Assembly (NCBI RefSeq): GCF_000285515.1
Contig: NZ_HE610960.1
Span: forward strand, 478,837-539,063
Direction: 5' to 3'
DNA from: Paenibacillus senegalensis JC66
Lineage (GTDB): Bacteria; Bacillota; Bacilli; Paenibacillales; NBRC-103111
DNA: 60,227 nt
This document shows positions 43,756-52,539 of this stretch, piece by piece; the first letter of the stretch is position 1; each line of letters begins with the position of its first letter. Position numbers and translations under genes: made by a program. Under the pieces are notes generated by a model. The model made no database searches. It had not been told where the DNA came from and worked only from the letters and a program-made list of their open reading frames with translations.

Positions 43756-44445
43756 TTACAGCGCATCGATAGCCCTGCGAAAATCGGACACCGCCTGGTA
43801 CAGCGCCTCCGGATTTTCCTGTGTGACTACCGCTCCCAGCATGATTGCTTTGGCACCCGCCTGGTGGATCGTGCGGACATCACCCGCGACCAGCTTCTTC
43901 TGGGAAGGGATGATGACCGGGACGGAAGTCCGGTCTGCATAGGCACGGTACAGAAGCAAATCGGAGAAATTCAGCGGTTTGCCGTAATCATCCTTGGGTA
44001 CGGTGGACACTTCAAGCGCCTCGACGCCAAATGCGCTGCAATCACCCAAATGCTCTATGGAGAAGCTGTCGCCGATGGCGAATGTTTTCTCTATCAACTC
44101 CTGGTTAATTAAAGAGCTGGAGATATGACCGGCATATAGAGAATAGTAATCGAAGCCAAGTTCCTTCACTTCATTCAGGTCTACAGCATCGACATCCTTG
44201 ATTTTGTCACCCAGAACAAGCCCCATCGCACCCTTGAATTCCTGTCTGGCTTGCTTGAAAACCTCCTTATAATCGTTCAAGGACCGAAATTTGTTACCGC
44301 TGGCCCGATGATCGACCTGAATGTGAAACTTGATACCGTCTGCTCCCGCCTCCTGGGCGGCACGCACAAACTCTATTTTGTTGTTTGGCAGGCTGACGAT
44401 TAGCGACATCTTGTTCTTCTGAAACATTTGCTTTAAAATACCCAT
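43756..44445 (-). CDS. TIM-barrel protein of unknown function, NanE-like layout
   Basis: The 229-residue cytoplasmic protein begins KMSLIVSLPNNKIEFVRAAQ, with the beta-alpha periodicity of a phosphate-binding TIM barrel. A C-terminal phosphate-binding pattern is VIIPSQKKLVAGDVRTIHQA, then GAKAIMLGAVV. Internal acids and Lys sit in GADGIKFHIQVDHR and LVLGDKIKDVD. The size suits ManNAc-6-phosphate epimerase, or related epimerases or aldolases, but key NanE residues are not recognisable. Its place between binding-protein and permease genes suggests it handles the imported compound. AAGGAG lies 11 bases upstream of the ATG. Confidence 0.75.
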   Translation of the reverse strand: MGILKQMFQKNKMSLIVSLPNNKIEFVRAAQEAGADGIKFHIQVDHRASGNKFRSLNDYKEVFKQARQEFKGAMGLVLGDKIKDVDAVDLNEVKELGFDYYSLYAGHISSSLINQELIEKTFAIGDSFSIEHLGDCSAFGVEALEVSTVPKDDYGKPLNFSDLLLYRAYADRTSVPVIIPSQKKLVAGDVRTIHQAGAKAIMLGAVVTQENPEALYQAVSDFRRAIDAL

Positions 44446-44470
44446 CTTGTCATTCGCTCCTTAAAATAAG

Positions 44471-44493
44471 GACGATCCAGTGGATGGATCGTC
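44471..44493 (-). terminator. Hairpin between binding-protein gene and the rest of the operon
   Basis: GACGATCCA-GTGGA-TGGATCGTC is a perfect 9-bp stem with a 5-base loop. On the minus strand it lies about 90 bases after the binding-protein stop and about 25 before the TIM-barrel start, followed by CTTATTTTAAG. It could terminate partly or stabilise the upstream mRNA. Confidence 0.6.
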
Positions 44494-44515
44494 GCTTTGT
44501 AATCGTAATTGTCAA

Positions 44516-44604
44516 ATCGGATTGGTTGCTGCAGCATCCAATTGGTTACTGATGCATCGGATTGGTTGCCGCTGCATTGAATTGGTTACTGCAGCATCGG
44601 ATTG
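44516..44604. repeat. 20-bp tandem repeat running across the end of the binding-protein gene
   Basis: Four full units and part of a fifth, each like ATCGGATTGGTTGCTGCAGC, start at 44516, 44536, 44556, 44576 and 44596. The stop codon of the binding-protein gene (44586-44588) lies inside the fourth unit, so the last residues (NPMLQ) are encoded by the repeat. Confidence 0.85.
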
Positions 44605-45878
44605 ATATTCGCTTCCAGCTGCTGCAAAATTTCTTCCGGGGAGGCCGACCGGGCGAACAGCATATCGAAGCCTTTGACTATCTCGCTTTCGATTCTTGTC
44701 CAGTCCCTGTGCAGCGGATAAATAAACCCATTTTGCATCTCGTTGATCAAAGCCAGCTCGATCGATTCCCTGGGCGGGTTGTTCGGGACATTGACGAACT
44801 CATCCGATTCCAGAACGGATTTTCTAGGCGGAACGAAGAATGCAGATTGTGCCTGAATGCCCTTTTTGCTGCCAAGGAATTTCAACAGCTCCATAGCTTC
44901 CTCGGGATGATCGCTCTGCTCGAATGCCACAATACCTGCTTGACCTAACAGCGGCGCTCTTCCTTCAGGACCTTCCGGCAAAGGCGCAATGTCCCATTCG
45001 AACGTCTCGATGCCTCTGATATTCGCAATATAGCTGTACATAAACGTAAACATGCCGACTTTTCCGCTTTCGAACGGAATCGTTTCTCCCGGCGGAACAT
45101 GGGAGCGGTCCTCAAACGTCATCCGGTCGATCATTTCGAACGTAGCCACACCTTGAGGCGAATTCCAGGCGAAGCTGGTCATATCATCGGCAAACATTTG
45201 TCCGCCGTAGGATAATGTGTGGGACGGTATGGTTGCGAAGTTCGTCCATTCCATCCATAGATTAGCTCCATACACACGGTCATTGCCGGAACCGCTTGAC
45301 AATGCTTTGGCCGTTTCTTCAAACTTCTCCCATGTCCATTCACCGTTTAGCGCCAGCTCTGTCGGCGTAGGCAAGCCCGCATTTTCAAAAAGTGTCTTGT
45401 TATAATACATAATCATCGGCGGCGTGGAAAAAGGAATGCCCAGCAGCTTGCCGTCATGCTCCCATAATTCCAATGTGGACGGGATAAAATCATCAAATTC
45501 AAAATCAGGATCGTCCCGGAAGCTCGATACATCCCGCAAAATGTTGTTCTGAACAAATTGCGGCACCATCCGCTCCGCTACCCAGCCAACGTCCGGCAGT
45601 TCATTCCCAGCAGCAAGCACGGAAAGCTTCTGCTGATAATCCGCATGCGGGATCGTTTCGATCCTGACCTTAATATTAGGGTGGGTATTATAGAAATCCT
45701 GCAGCAGCTCTTCGTACATTTCCATATGTTTTTCGTTGCCCCACACCGTGAACTTTAACTCCACCTGCTCCTGGCCTCCGCTGCCGCCTGGACTTTCCGG
45801 TGCTGCGCTGTTATTGCCGCCACACGCAGTCGCGACAAGCAACGAACTAACCATGAAACCTGCCAATAGCTTTTTCAT
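44586..45878 (-). CDS. Sugar-binding lipoprotein of ABC transporter (family 1)
   Basis: The 430-residue protein has a lipoprotein signal with VATAC at the cleavage site and a Gly/Ser linker. The fold opens LKFTVWGNEKHMEMYEELLQ, continues with PHADYQQKLSVLAAGNELPD and LLGIPFSTPPMIMYYNKTLF. AAGGGGGAGCAAG precedes the ATG. It is the first gene of the operon; a cre-like site lies just upstream. The 3' end runs into a 20-bp tandem repeat. Substrate unknown. Confidence 0.92.
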   Translation of the reverse strand: MKKLLAGFMVSSLLVATACGGNNSAAPESPGGSGGQEQVELKFTVWGNEKHMEMYEELLQDFYNTHPNIKVRIETIPHADYQQKLSVLAAGNELPDVGWVAERMVPQFVQNNILRDVSSFRDDPDFEFDDFIPSTLELWEHDGKLLGIPFSTPPMIMYYNKTLFENAGLPTPTELALNGEWTWEKFEETAKALSSGSGNDRVYGANLWMEWTNFATIPSHTLSYGGQMFADDMTSFAWNSPQGVATFEMIDRMTFEDRSHVPPGETIPFESGKVGMFTFMYSYIANIRGIETFEWDIAPLPEGPEGRAPLLGQAGIVAFEQSDHPEEAMELLKFLGSKKGIQAQSAFFVPPRKSVLESDEFVNVPNNPPRESIELALINEMQNGFIYPLHRDWTRIESEIVKGFDMLFARSASPEEILQQLEANINPMLQ

Positions 45879-45915
45879 CTTGCTCCCCCTTTCATTGAAC
45901 CCAGTTTATCAACTG

Positions 45916-45929
45916 TGCAAGCGCTTTAA
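45916..45929 (-). promoter_or_regulatory. cre-like site (CcpA)
   Basis: TGCAAGCGCTTTAA matches the catabolite-responsive element pattern TG-N-AA-N-CG-N-T-N-N-C-A with one mismatch and has the central AAGCGCTT palindrome. It lies 38 bases upstream of the binding-protein start, where CcpA would block transcription when glucose is present. Confidence 0.6.
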
Positions 45930-46018
45930 TATGCTCTGAATTTAAGATAAGGTTCGCATTGTTAAGATTTTGTAACCGGGCATGCTGGCTAATTCGAATT
46001 CAGCTGCAAGCCCGGAAA

Positions 46019-46196
46019 CAACGGTATAAGATAGAGACCAACGAAAACGGATCTAGGGGCCAACGGTATAGGATAGAGACCAACGAAACGGATCTAGGGG
46101 CCAACGGTATAGGATAGAGATCAACGAAACGGATCTAGAGGCCAACGGTATAATAGAGACCAACGAAACGGATCTAGAGGCCAACGGTATAGGCTA
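46019..46196. repeat. Minisatellite, about 42 bp unit, four copies
   Basis: Each unit reads approximately CCAACGGTATAGGATAGAG, then ACCAACGAAACGGATCTAGG. Later copies lose a few bases. A second short duplication, AATGAATAAAGAACATGGCT, lies at 46288-46312 and 46330-46354. Neither has coding potential. Confidence 0.85.
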
Positions 46197-46409
46197 AGGG
46201 GCTAAAGCAATGAGCAAAGGTCGATGGACAACCGATAAAGAGGAAAGGACAATGGACAAAGGAAAAGGGTAAAAGATAAAGAGCAATGCAATGAATAAAG
46301 AACATGGCTAAAGGATAGGGAGCAAATACAATGAATAAAGAACATGGCTAAAGGGCAAAAAGTGCTGCGCACACTTACATGTATACGAAAACAAACATGG
46401 TCTATCGCC

Positions 46410-46790
46410 CACAACTCCAGCATGCAAATAGCCAAGGTTAGCGGGGTTCACGGGCTTGTTTCCTGCATTTTGTACGAAATGTCGTACAAATTCATGAGGT
46501 TGAAGTACGAATACGGTGATTTGTATGAAACGTCGTACAAATGCAGGGGATTGAAGGGCGATTACCCAAATTTTGTATGACAAATCGTACAAATACAAGG
46601 GATTGAGGGGCAATTACCCGAGATTTGTATGACAAATCGTACAAATGCATGGCTTTAAGCTATTAAGGAGCTGCAGCCAGTGTTTCGGACGAAATTTCGT
46701 AGCAAGTTATGTGATTAAATACGATTACCCGAGATTGCTCATCATGTGGGGCGTTTTATTTTCACAGAAAATATCGTACAAGCGCATGTG
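46410..46790 (+). repeat. Phased-palindrome repeat (family B), copy 2
   Basis: Palindromes lie at 46469-46490, 46520-46541, 46572-46593 and 46624-46645, spaced 51, 52 and 52 bp. The arms TTTGTATGA and TCGTACAAA are near-constant, and the spacers share GGATTGAAGGGCGATTACCC. The left boundary (ACAACTCCAGCATG ... AGCCAAGGTT) and right boundary (GTTTTATTTTCACAGAAAAT) match the other copies. A more decayed palindrome lies near 46687. Confidence 0.9.
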
Positions 46791-46857
46791 ATGATATTTT
46801 GGCATGAAGTTTTGGCTCACTCTAATAATTAGAGCTTGACAGTATAAGATAGCAGAA

Positions 46858-47046
46858 GCGGAGGGGAAGAGGGAGTCCAAGCTTTCCGAAGGAAAGCAGC
46901 TTCGGGAGCGTGGAAGCGTTCGCCTTTGTCACCGGATTTCAACCGCTGAGGCGGCTATGATTAAGAAATCTGGGGTCAACGCTTTCTGGAAGAAAGCGTA
47001 CTTCGGGAGCATATGCTAACAGCGATCGGAGGTTCCCTCATTCCCC
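46858..47046 (+). repeat. Dispersed repeat, family C, copy 2
   Basis: Opposite orientation to 15962-16155. It has a GAGGGGAAGAGGGAG start, CTTTCCGAAGGAAAG hairpin, a CACCGGATTTCAACCG block, AACGCTTTCTGGAAGAAAGC hairpin, then CAGCGATCGGAGG and CCTCATTCCCC. It directly follows the family B copy. Confidence 0.8.
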
Positions 47047-47157
47047 GTTGTGATTTCCTCCTTTGTTGTCAACCACTAGTTTAAGTTTTGAGCCGAAGTT
47101 TTGGCAATGAAATTTTAGCAACTGAAATTAAACAAATGAGAATTAAAAAATTGAGAT

Positions 47158-47892
47158 TCAGGCAAAATGCTGATCTCTATAGGCGTTAGGCGACAAGCCG
47201 GTTTCCCGCTTAAACACCGTGGCAAAATGCTTGGGACTTTGATAGCCGATCATCCTCGAGATATCGTATACCTTGAGATGCGTCTCACTCAGAAGTTGCT
47301 TAGCCCGATTTATTCGCATCTTCAGGACGTAATCAGAGAAGTTTTCGCCCGTTTCTTTTTTGAACAATTGACTGAAATAATTCGGGTGCAGCTGAAGGGC
47401 CTGACTGGCCCATTGCAATGAAATCTCCTGATCTAGATTGCGCTCGACCCTATCGCGGATTTTGGCAACAAGCTTGGACTCGGCAGGAAGCGCATTGCCG
47501 CCAGTCAGCTGGGCAGCAGAGTAATACTCCTCGCGGATCCGATTGAACACGAGGGCAAACTCCGAGCGGTTCACCGGCTTCAGCAAATAATCTTTTACCC
47601 CCAGCTTAATTGCCTGCTTCGCATACTCGAATTCATCGTAACCGCTTATAATAACAACCGGCAGCTCGGGATATATCTCCCGCAAATGCTTGATGAGCCG
47701 AATTCCGTCCATCACCTGCATACGCACATCCGTAATCAGCACATCGGGAATAGCGACCTTCAGAATCTCCAGCGCTCTTGCGCCATGATTCGCTTCCCAC
47801 ATCACCGTAAAGCCCTGGATCACTTCCTCCAGCAGCACCTTGATCCCTTGGCGGATTTTGATTTCATCTTCAACCAGCATGACTTTGATCAC
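47158..47892 (-). CDS. YesN-type response regulator (short form)
   Basis: The 244-residue protein has a GTG start with GGGGAGAACG upstream. The REC domain at 1-120 has VEDE, phosphoacceptor Asp in DVLITDVRMQ, and Lys in LLKPVN. A short linker leads straight to AraC-type HTH modules (ISLQWASQALQLHPNYFSQL; DISRMIGYQSPKHFATVFKR). Its start overlaps the kinase stop by 23 bases, so the pair is coupled. It most likely controls the ABC operon that begins at 45878, 1.3 kb downstream across a repeat-filled gap. Confidence 0.93.
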   Translation of the reverse strand: MIKVMLVEDEIKIRQGIKVLLEEVIQGFTVMWEANHGARALEILKVAIPDVLITDVRMQVMDGIRLIKHLREIYPELPVVIISGYDEFEYAKQAIKLGVKDYLLKPVNRSEFALVFNRIREEYYSAAQLTGGNALPAESKLVAKIRDRVERNLDQEISLQWASQALQLHPNYFSQLFKKETGENFSDYVLKMRINRAKQLLSETHLKVYDISRMIGYQSPKHFATVFKRETGLSPNAYRDQHFA

Positions 47893-49651
47893 GAACGTTC
47901 TCCCCTTTTAGCGGAATGATGATATGAACAGCTGTGCCAATTCCCGACTCGGAATAAATCTGCAGCCCATAAGATAAACCAAAAAACATGTGCAGTCTTC
48001 GCTGAATATTGTTCATGGCGATGCCGTTATGAACCGCTTCCTCCTTCACGGACGCTCCGCCCGCCAGTCCCGCCAGATGATTCACAGAGGCAACAATATT
48101 CTCCAATACGGCACGGTCCATCCCAATTCCGTTATCCTCGATGATAATAACAACCTTGTCTGCCTTCTTTACTGTGCGAATCCATATGCTGCCGTTTTCC
48201 ATATCGCCAACCCCGTGGTTGATCGCATTCTCCACAATGGGCTGAAGCGTAAACTTCGGAATAGGCGTATCCAAAAGCTCCTCATCGATATCCCAGTGAA
48301 CCGAAATCTGCTCCCCCTTGCGGAACTCGATGATGGTCACATATTCCCGGACAAATCCGATTTCGTTACGCAGGGTCACCATATCCTGATCCTGCTTGAG
48401 CACATAACGCATCATATTGCCGAGCGCTGAAATCATATCCGATATTTCAAATTCGCGCTTGGACATGGCAACCATGCTGATCGCCTCTAGCGTGTTATAC
48501 ATGAAATGCGGGGCCATCTGGCTTTGCAGCGCCTTAAGCTCGGCTTTAGTTTTGCGCATCCCCATCTCATAAACCTCTTTCATCAAAAAATCCAACTCAT
48601 CCATCATTTCGTTAAACACTTCGCCAAGCTCGCCTATTTCATCGTGGACGGGAACCTCGATCCGCTGCTTGAGATCGCCGTTTTGAATCGCTTTCATTTT
48701 GTTCTTCAGCCGTTCCAGCGGAGTTAGAAATTTCTTGGACGCAACAATGGACAGGGCGATCGAAAGGGTCAGGCTAATGAGTACAATCATCGTAAACCAG
48801 AAGTTAAACCACCGCAGCTCCTGAAAAATCTCCCCCTCCGGAAGAAAAGTCAACACCTTGACTTTCGTATATCGGGATTGATTGCTTACAACCAAGTAGT
48901 CATCACCCTCAAGAGTTATCCGGGTAGCACCGTAATCAAAAGAATAGGTAGAAGAGGCGGAGTGGCTATTTTCGCTTTGAAAAAGAACCCGCTCCCGTTC
49001 ATCGACAATCAACCAGTCTCCAGCGGCAAGATTGGTCGTCATGCTGTGCAGTAAATCCGGTTTGAAATCTACCTTAATATAGCCGACGGGCGAATGATCT
49101 GCTGGATCACGAAGCAAACGGGCAACGCTGACAAGAGGCTTGGACAAAGGCTGCTGATAGTAAGACGGATGATGAAGCGGAATGAACACCCATTTTCCCT
49201 GCGAGTGCTCCAAATCTTTCACCCACGGCTCCGTACTCAGATCGATCACCGGCTTTACCCGGTATGTATCCATATGGCTGAACACAGCACCGTTATTGGC
49301 CACGATATGAACACCGTACATGTGCTCCCTTTCATATTGGAACCCCGAAAGAAATAAAGAAAGCTTCTCTACATCTTCGTGGCTTCGCAATTTGAAGTTT
49401 GCGGACGGATTATACTTTTTCAAAATATTGACAATCGTACCATCGTACAGTGGTGATAACGTCATACGCGCCGCATCCTCTACCAACAGATCGAGATTCT
49501 GGTTGAATTGGGCCCCCAGCTTCTCAGCCGAGCTGACAGCTCTTTGCTCGATTGATGTTGAGAAATGCCAATACACAAACGCTCCCAATCCCAAAAGAGG
49601 AATAAGCGTCAACAGAATAACACCTAGCAGAATCCGGTTTCTGATTTTCAT
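47870..49651 (-). CDS. YesM-type sensor histidine kinase
   Basis: The 593-residue protein has TM1 at about 6-28 and a Cache-like extracytoplasmic region to about 285. TM2 (FWFTMIVLISLTLSIALSIV) is followed by HAMP (KNKMKAIQNGDLKQRIEVPV). The His-kinase motif is LKALQSQMAPHFMYNTLEAI. The ATPase carries VENAINHGVG and IEDNGIGMD. The motif reads A-P-H-F-M-Y-N where N-P-H-F-I-Y-N is common; the His is intact. AAAGGAG lies nine bases before the ATG. It forms a pair with the downstream regulator. Confidence 0.93.
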   Translation of the reverse strand: MKIRNRILLGVILLTLIPLLGLGAFVYWHFSTSIEQRAVSSAEKLGAQFNQNLDLLVEDAARMTLSPLYDGTIVNILKKYNPSANFKLRSHEDVEKLSLFLSGFQYEREHMYGVHIVANNGAVFSHMDTYRVKPVIDLSTEPWVKDLEHSQGKWVFIPLHHPSYYQQPLSKPLVSVARLLRDPADHSPVGYIKVDFKPDLLHSMTTNLAAGDWLIVDERERVLFQSENSHSASSTYSFDYGATRITLEGDDYLVVSNQSRYTKVKVLTFLPEGEIFQELRWFNFWFTMIVLISLTLSIALSIVASKKFLTPLERLKNKMKAIQNGDLKQRIEVPVHDEIGELGEVFNEMMDELDFLMKEVYEMGMRKTKAELKALQSQMAPHFMYNTLEAISMVAMSKREFEISDMISALGNMMRYVLKQDQDMVTLRNEIGFVREYVTIIEFRKGEQISVHWDIDEELLDTPIPKFTLQPIVENAINHGVGDMENGSIWIRTVKKADKVVIIIEDNGIGMDRAVLENIVASVNHLAGLAGGASVKEEAVHNGIAMNNIQRRLHMFFGLSYGLQIYSESGIGTAVHIIIPLKGENVRDQSHAG

Positions 49652-49779
49652 AGTGAGGAACTCCTTTTGGCTTGGTAAAATGAGAAAACCTAGCGAGGCA
49701 TAATCAAAAATATTGACCTCCCTAATGGAGTACCCCCTCCCCCACCCACCTGCCTACCTACTCAGCTAGCCATCTACTG

Positions 49780-50000
49780 ATAGTAGTAGGATAGTAAAGT
49801 TAGTTGAGCTAGCAGGACCTGGTAGAGCTAGTTGAGCTAGCAGGAAATGGTAAAACCTAGTTTAGCTAGTAGAACTTTTGGGCTTGTGAAACTTCTAAGG
49901 CCCCACGCCTCGCACATCTCTCAGAGCTCTCGAGGCTCTCACGGCTCTCACGGCTCTTACGACTCTCACGACTCTTCGCGGCATTTCACGACTTCCACGA
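49780..50000. repeat. Two short-unit repeat tracts
   Basis: At 49797-49880 units like TTGAGCTAGCAGGA, GGTAGAGCTAG and GTTTAGCTAGTAGAA recur. At 49917-50010, ten-base units of CTCTCACGG/CTCTTACGA type recur at least six times. No coding potential. Confidence 0.7.
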
Positions 50001-50039
50001 CTCGTCAAGACTTTCTATATGATAGTGTAAAGTGATTAG

Positions 50040-50590
50040 AACAATCAATAATTTATCCATTATCCACAATACTGTTATAAGAAACTATTGTAGCTAATTA
50101 ATCCATCACAACTTAAATTGAAAGCTGCAATACTGCAATTAGGAACTGATTAACTGATTGCCTCCCCGGCTATCAATACGGTAATTACCAACTGTTCAAT
50201 ACCGACTATCAATACGGTGATTAAGAACTGATTGCCCTGCGGGCCAAATATTGTAATTACGAAACTGCAATTGACTATTACCGAAAGCAGCCATTTGAAC
50301 TGATATAAAGTTCTCTGTTAAGTGGAATAACTTGTGGTAGTCAACCGTCCATTGACGCCGACTACTGAACGCTGGGTCTTCGTTCTGCGTAAAACTGCGA
50401 GGAACGGTTGAGTGGTATTTCGGAGTCTGCGGCTTTTTCGGCAGCAATGAGGGGCTTTCGTCTCCGTTTTGCATGGTGATTTGTCATTGTATTCTTATCG
50501 GAGATTGCAGGGTGCGCTGAGCGATTCGTAAGGTCACAGGTGCAAGTGACGAGGACTGTCGCAGAGCGATTCATGAGGATTTCGCAGGGG
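50040..50590. other. Gene-free stretch
   Basis: Nothing recognised apart from a two-copy ATCAATACGGTGATTA-like repeat (50172-50225) and AACTGATT repeats. Short open frames have no ribosome binding sites. Confidence 0.4.
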
Positions 50591-50710
50591 AACGCAGCTC
50601 AGCTTCAACCGAAGCAAGCTAGTTCGCGACTCGGCTGCAACCTTTGCAAGCTAACGGCTCGGCTGCAACTGACGCAGGCTAGTTCGCGACTTTGCAACCG
50701 ATGTAGACAG
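50590..50710. repeat. Degenerate tandem repeat, about 30 bp
   Basis: Three to four units resemble CTCGGCTGCAACTGACGCAG followed by GCTAGTTCGCGA. The divergence between units is high. Confidence 0.65.
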
Positions 50711-50803
50711 ATTTCGGATTGTAACGCGCGCAGTTAGGCTATCGATTAGCCGCCATAACAGATTGGCAGCGGACAGGGAGGTCGTTTGCAGTCTGCTTCA
50801 AAT

Positions 50804-50995
50804 TCTCGCCATGGTCCTTATTTAAGCAAAATCAGGGGTTTAAAAATTCTAACGCTTGCCATGGTGCCATGGTCCTTATTTTGCTCAAATCGCGGTTTTC
50901 TGGGCTTTTTGTCACAAATAAGAGCGAGGATGAGCGTTAGAAATAAAAGCCCTGCTTTTTCGGGCAAATAAGAGCGAGGGCGAGTGTTAGCGCGT
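50804..50995. repeat. Dispersed inverted repeat, family A, copy 3
   Basis: Two left-type arms (CTCGCCATGGTCCTTATTT; GCTTGCCATGGTCCTTATTT, the latter with an internal CATGGTGC duplication) are followed by two right-type arms (AATAAGAGCGAGGATGAGCG; AATAAGAGCGAGGGCGAGTG). The centre TTTTCTGGGCTTTTTGTCAC is shared with 18330-18349. Confidence 0.8.
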
Positions 50996-51120
50996 GACAT
51001 CTCGCGGGACTTCTCCCGGGACTTCTTTCGAATGACACCTCGAAGATCACTTCCGGGACATTTTCGCATGACACCTCCCGGGATCTCCCAGGACTTCTTT
51101 CGCGTGACACCTCGCAGGCG
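50995..51120. repeat. Tandem repeat of TTCTTTCG / GACACCTCGC type
   Basis: GGGACTTCTTTCG occurs twice, and GTGACACCTC-type blocks four times, separated by CCGGGA-rich text, over 125 bp directly next to the family A element. The P450 gene ends 85 bases further on. Confidence 0.65.
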
Positions 51121-51204
51121 GCCGAATGTCTCTGCGCTTGCAGGCCAAGAAATTGCAGCGGTACCTGCTTGTAACGCAGCCAATCCTTTTGCCACGCCGA
51201 TAAA

Positions 51205-52482
51205 TTATGGCTTTCGCCTAACCTTTTCAAAGACTACTTTACTGTGAGGGATACTAGGAATGCTGACCAAGCTATAGCTTAAATCCTGATCGGGAACCTC
51301 ATAATTCATTCGGTTCACCAGGAAATCGAGACTCGCTTTCATAACTTCAATGGTGACCCATTCTCCGGCACAGCGATGTCCGCCAAAATAATCACCACCG
51401 CCTTGCGGAATGAGCCCGAAAGGACTGCCTTTCCATCCGGCAAACCGCTCCGGATTAAATAATTCGGGATTATCCCAATGACTAGGATCATGATTGGTTC
51501 CATAAAGATCTAGCAAGGTTAGGGTGCCCTCTTCAAAGGTATAGCCATTCCATGTAAAATCCTGTTTTACAAGTGCTGCGGCAAATGGAAAAAAGGGATA
51601 GAAGCGGCGGACTTCGTGAACGAACATCTCCGCATCCTTTTCCTTATCTTCGCCGGATTCAAGTTTTTTTCTTTCTTCCTCATAATGATGCAGCGCAAGT
51701 GCAGTAAAAGCAATATAGATCGAGATCGCGACAATCGGTCGCAAAATGTTGATGACTTCAACAGCTGCCGTTTCGCTATCTAAAAGATTTCCTGCCAGAT
51801 CCTGATGCCAAGCGAATTTGTGCAGCGCCGTATTCTCCGGAGGATTGACTTTCCCCTCCCGGACCTCTTGAATGACTTTTCCAACCCACATTTCTACTTG
51901 ATTTCGCGCATATCTCCCCGACCAATGTGCCGGACCAACTGCAGCAGGCGACTCAAACATCGCGCTCAAATGCTTGGTTAGCGTTTTCACCTCTTTTTCC
52001 GGTACGGGTACACCAGCCCATTGACAGGCTGTCCTGCACAAAATTTCCTGCACCTCTTCATACAGTACAATCTTGTCCACCTGCTCCCACTTAACAAGCG
52101 CCGCCTTCCATTGATCTCGGGTGATAGCAATTAATTCGTCAAGCATTTCCCGGGACATGATGGACATAAACATCTCCTTGCGATGTCTATGCTCTTCACC
52201 GTCTAAGCCCTGAACACCATTTTTGCCTAGCAGCGTTTGCACCATCCGGTTGGGGGCTGCGTTTTCCCTTTTAAATTTCTCCGTGTCATAAAAAAGTTCC
52301 GCTGCCTCTTTTCCTCCCATACAGATAGCTTTCTTTCCAAGCAAACGGGTTTCAAACAGATCCGTATTCAAACTGCGGCGCCGATTGGGAATGTACATAT
52401 ATCCTTCTCGCATAAGGCTCAGGGTATGATCCAGCCCTTCCTCACGGGGGATCGTTCGAGGGATTGTTTTTGAATTTGACAT
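51205..52482 (-). CDS. CYP152-type cytochrome P450 (fatty-acid peroxygenase)
   Basis: The 425-residue protein has the heme-ligand loop [20 protein letters not shown] (Cys at about 366), a form specific to the CYP152 group. The I-helix reads [20 protein letters not shown]: the Arg-Pro pair that binds the fatty-acid carboxylate replaces the usual acid-alcohol pair. E-x-x-R is EVRRF. These enzymes use hydrogen peroxide to hydroxylate or decarboxylate fatty acids and need no reductase partner, which fits the single-gene context. GGAG lies ten bases upstream of the ATG. Confidence 0.93.
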   Translation of the reverse strand: MSNSKTIPRTIPREEGLDHTLSLMREGYMYIPNRRRSLNTDLFETRLLGKKAICMGGKEAAELFYDTEKFKRENAAPNRMVQTLLGKNGVQGLDGEEHRHRKEMFMSIMSREMLDELIAITRDQWKAALVKWEQVDKIVLYEEVQEILCRTACQWAGVPVPEKEVKTLTKHLSAMFESPAAVGPAHWSGRYARNQVEMWVGKVIQEVREGKVNPPENTALHKFAWHQDLAGNLLDSETAAVEVINILRPIVAISIYIAFTALALHHYEEERKKLESGEDKEKDAEMFVHEVRRFYPFFPFAAALVKQDFTWNGYTFEEGTLTLLDLYGTNHDPSHWDNPELFNPERFAGWKGSPFGLIPQGGGDYFGGHRCAGEWVTIEVMKASLDFLVNRMNYEVPDQDLSYSLVSIPSIPHSKVVFEKVRRKP

Positions 52483-52539
52483 TGGTTCAGGTCTCCATTT
52501 TCATGAGTGATTAATTTATTTTCTGTCATTTTTCCCATG

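Noticed and set aside
50818-51230. Overlapping minus-strand frames of about 100-125 codons
   Set aside because: They arise from family A repeat arms and the adjacent tandem repeat; similar frames appear at every family A copy.
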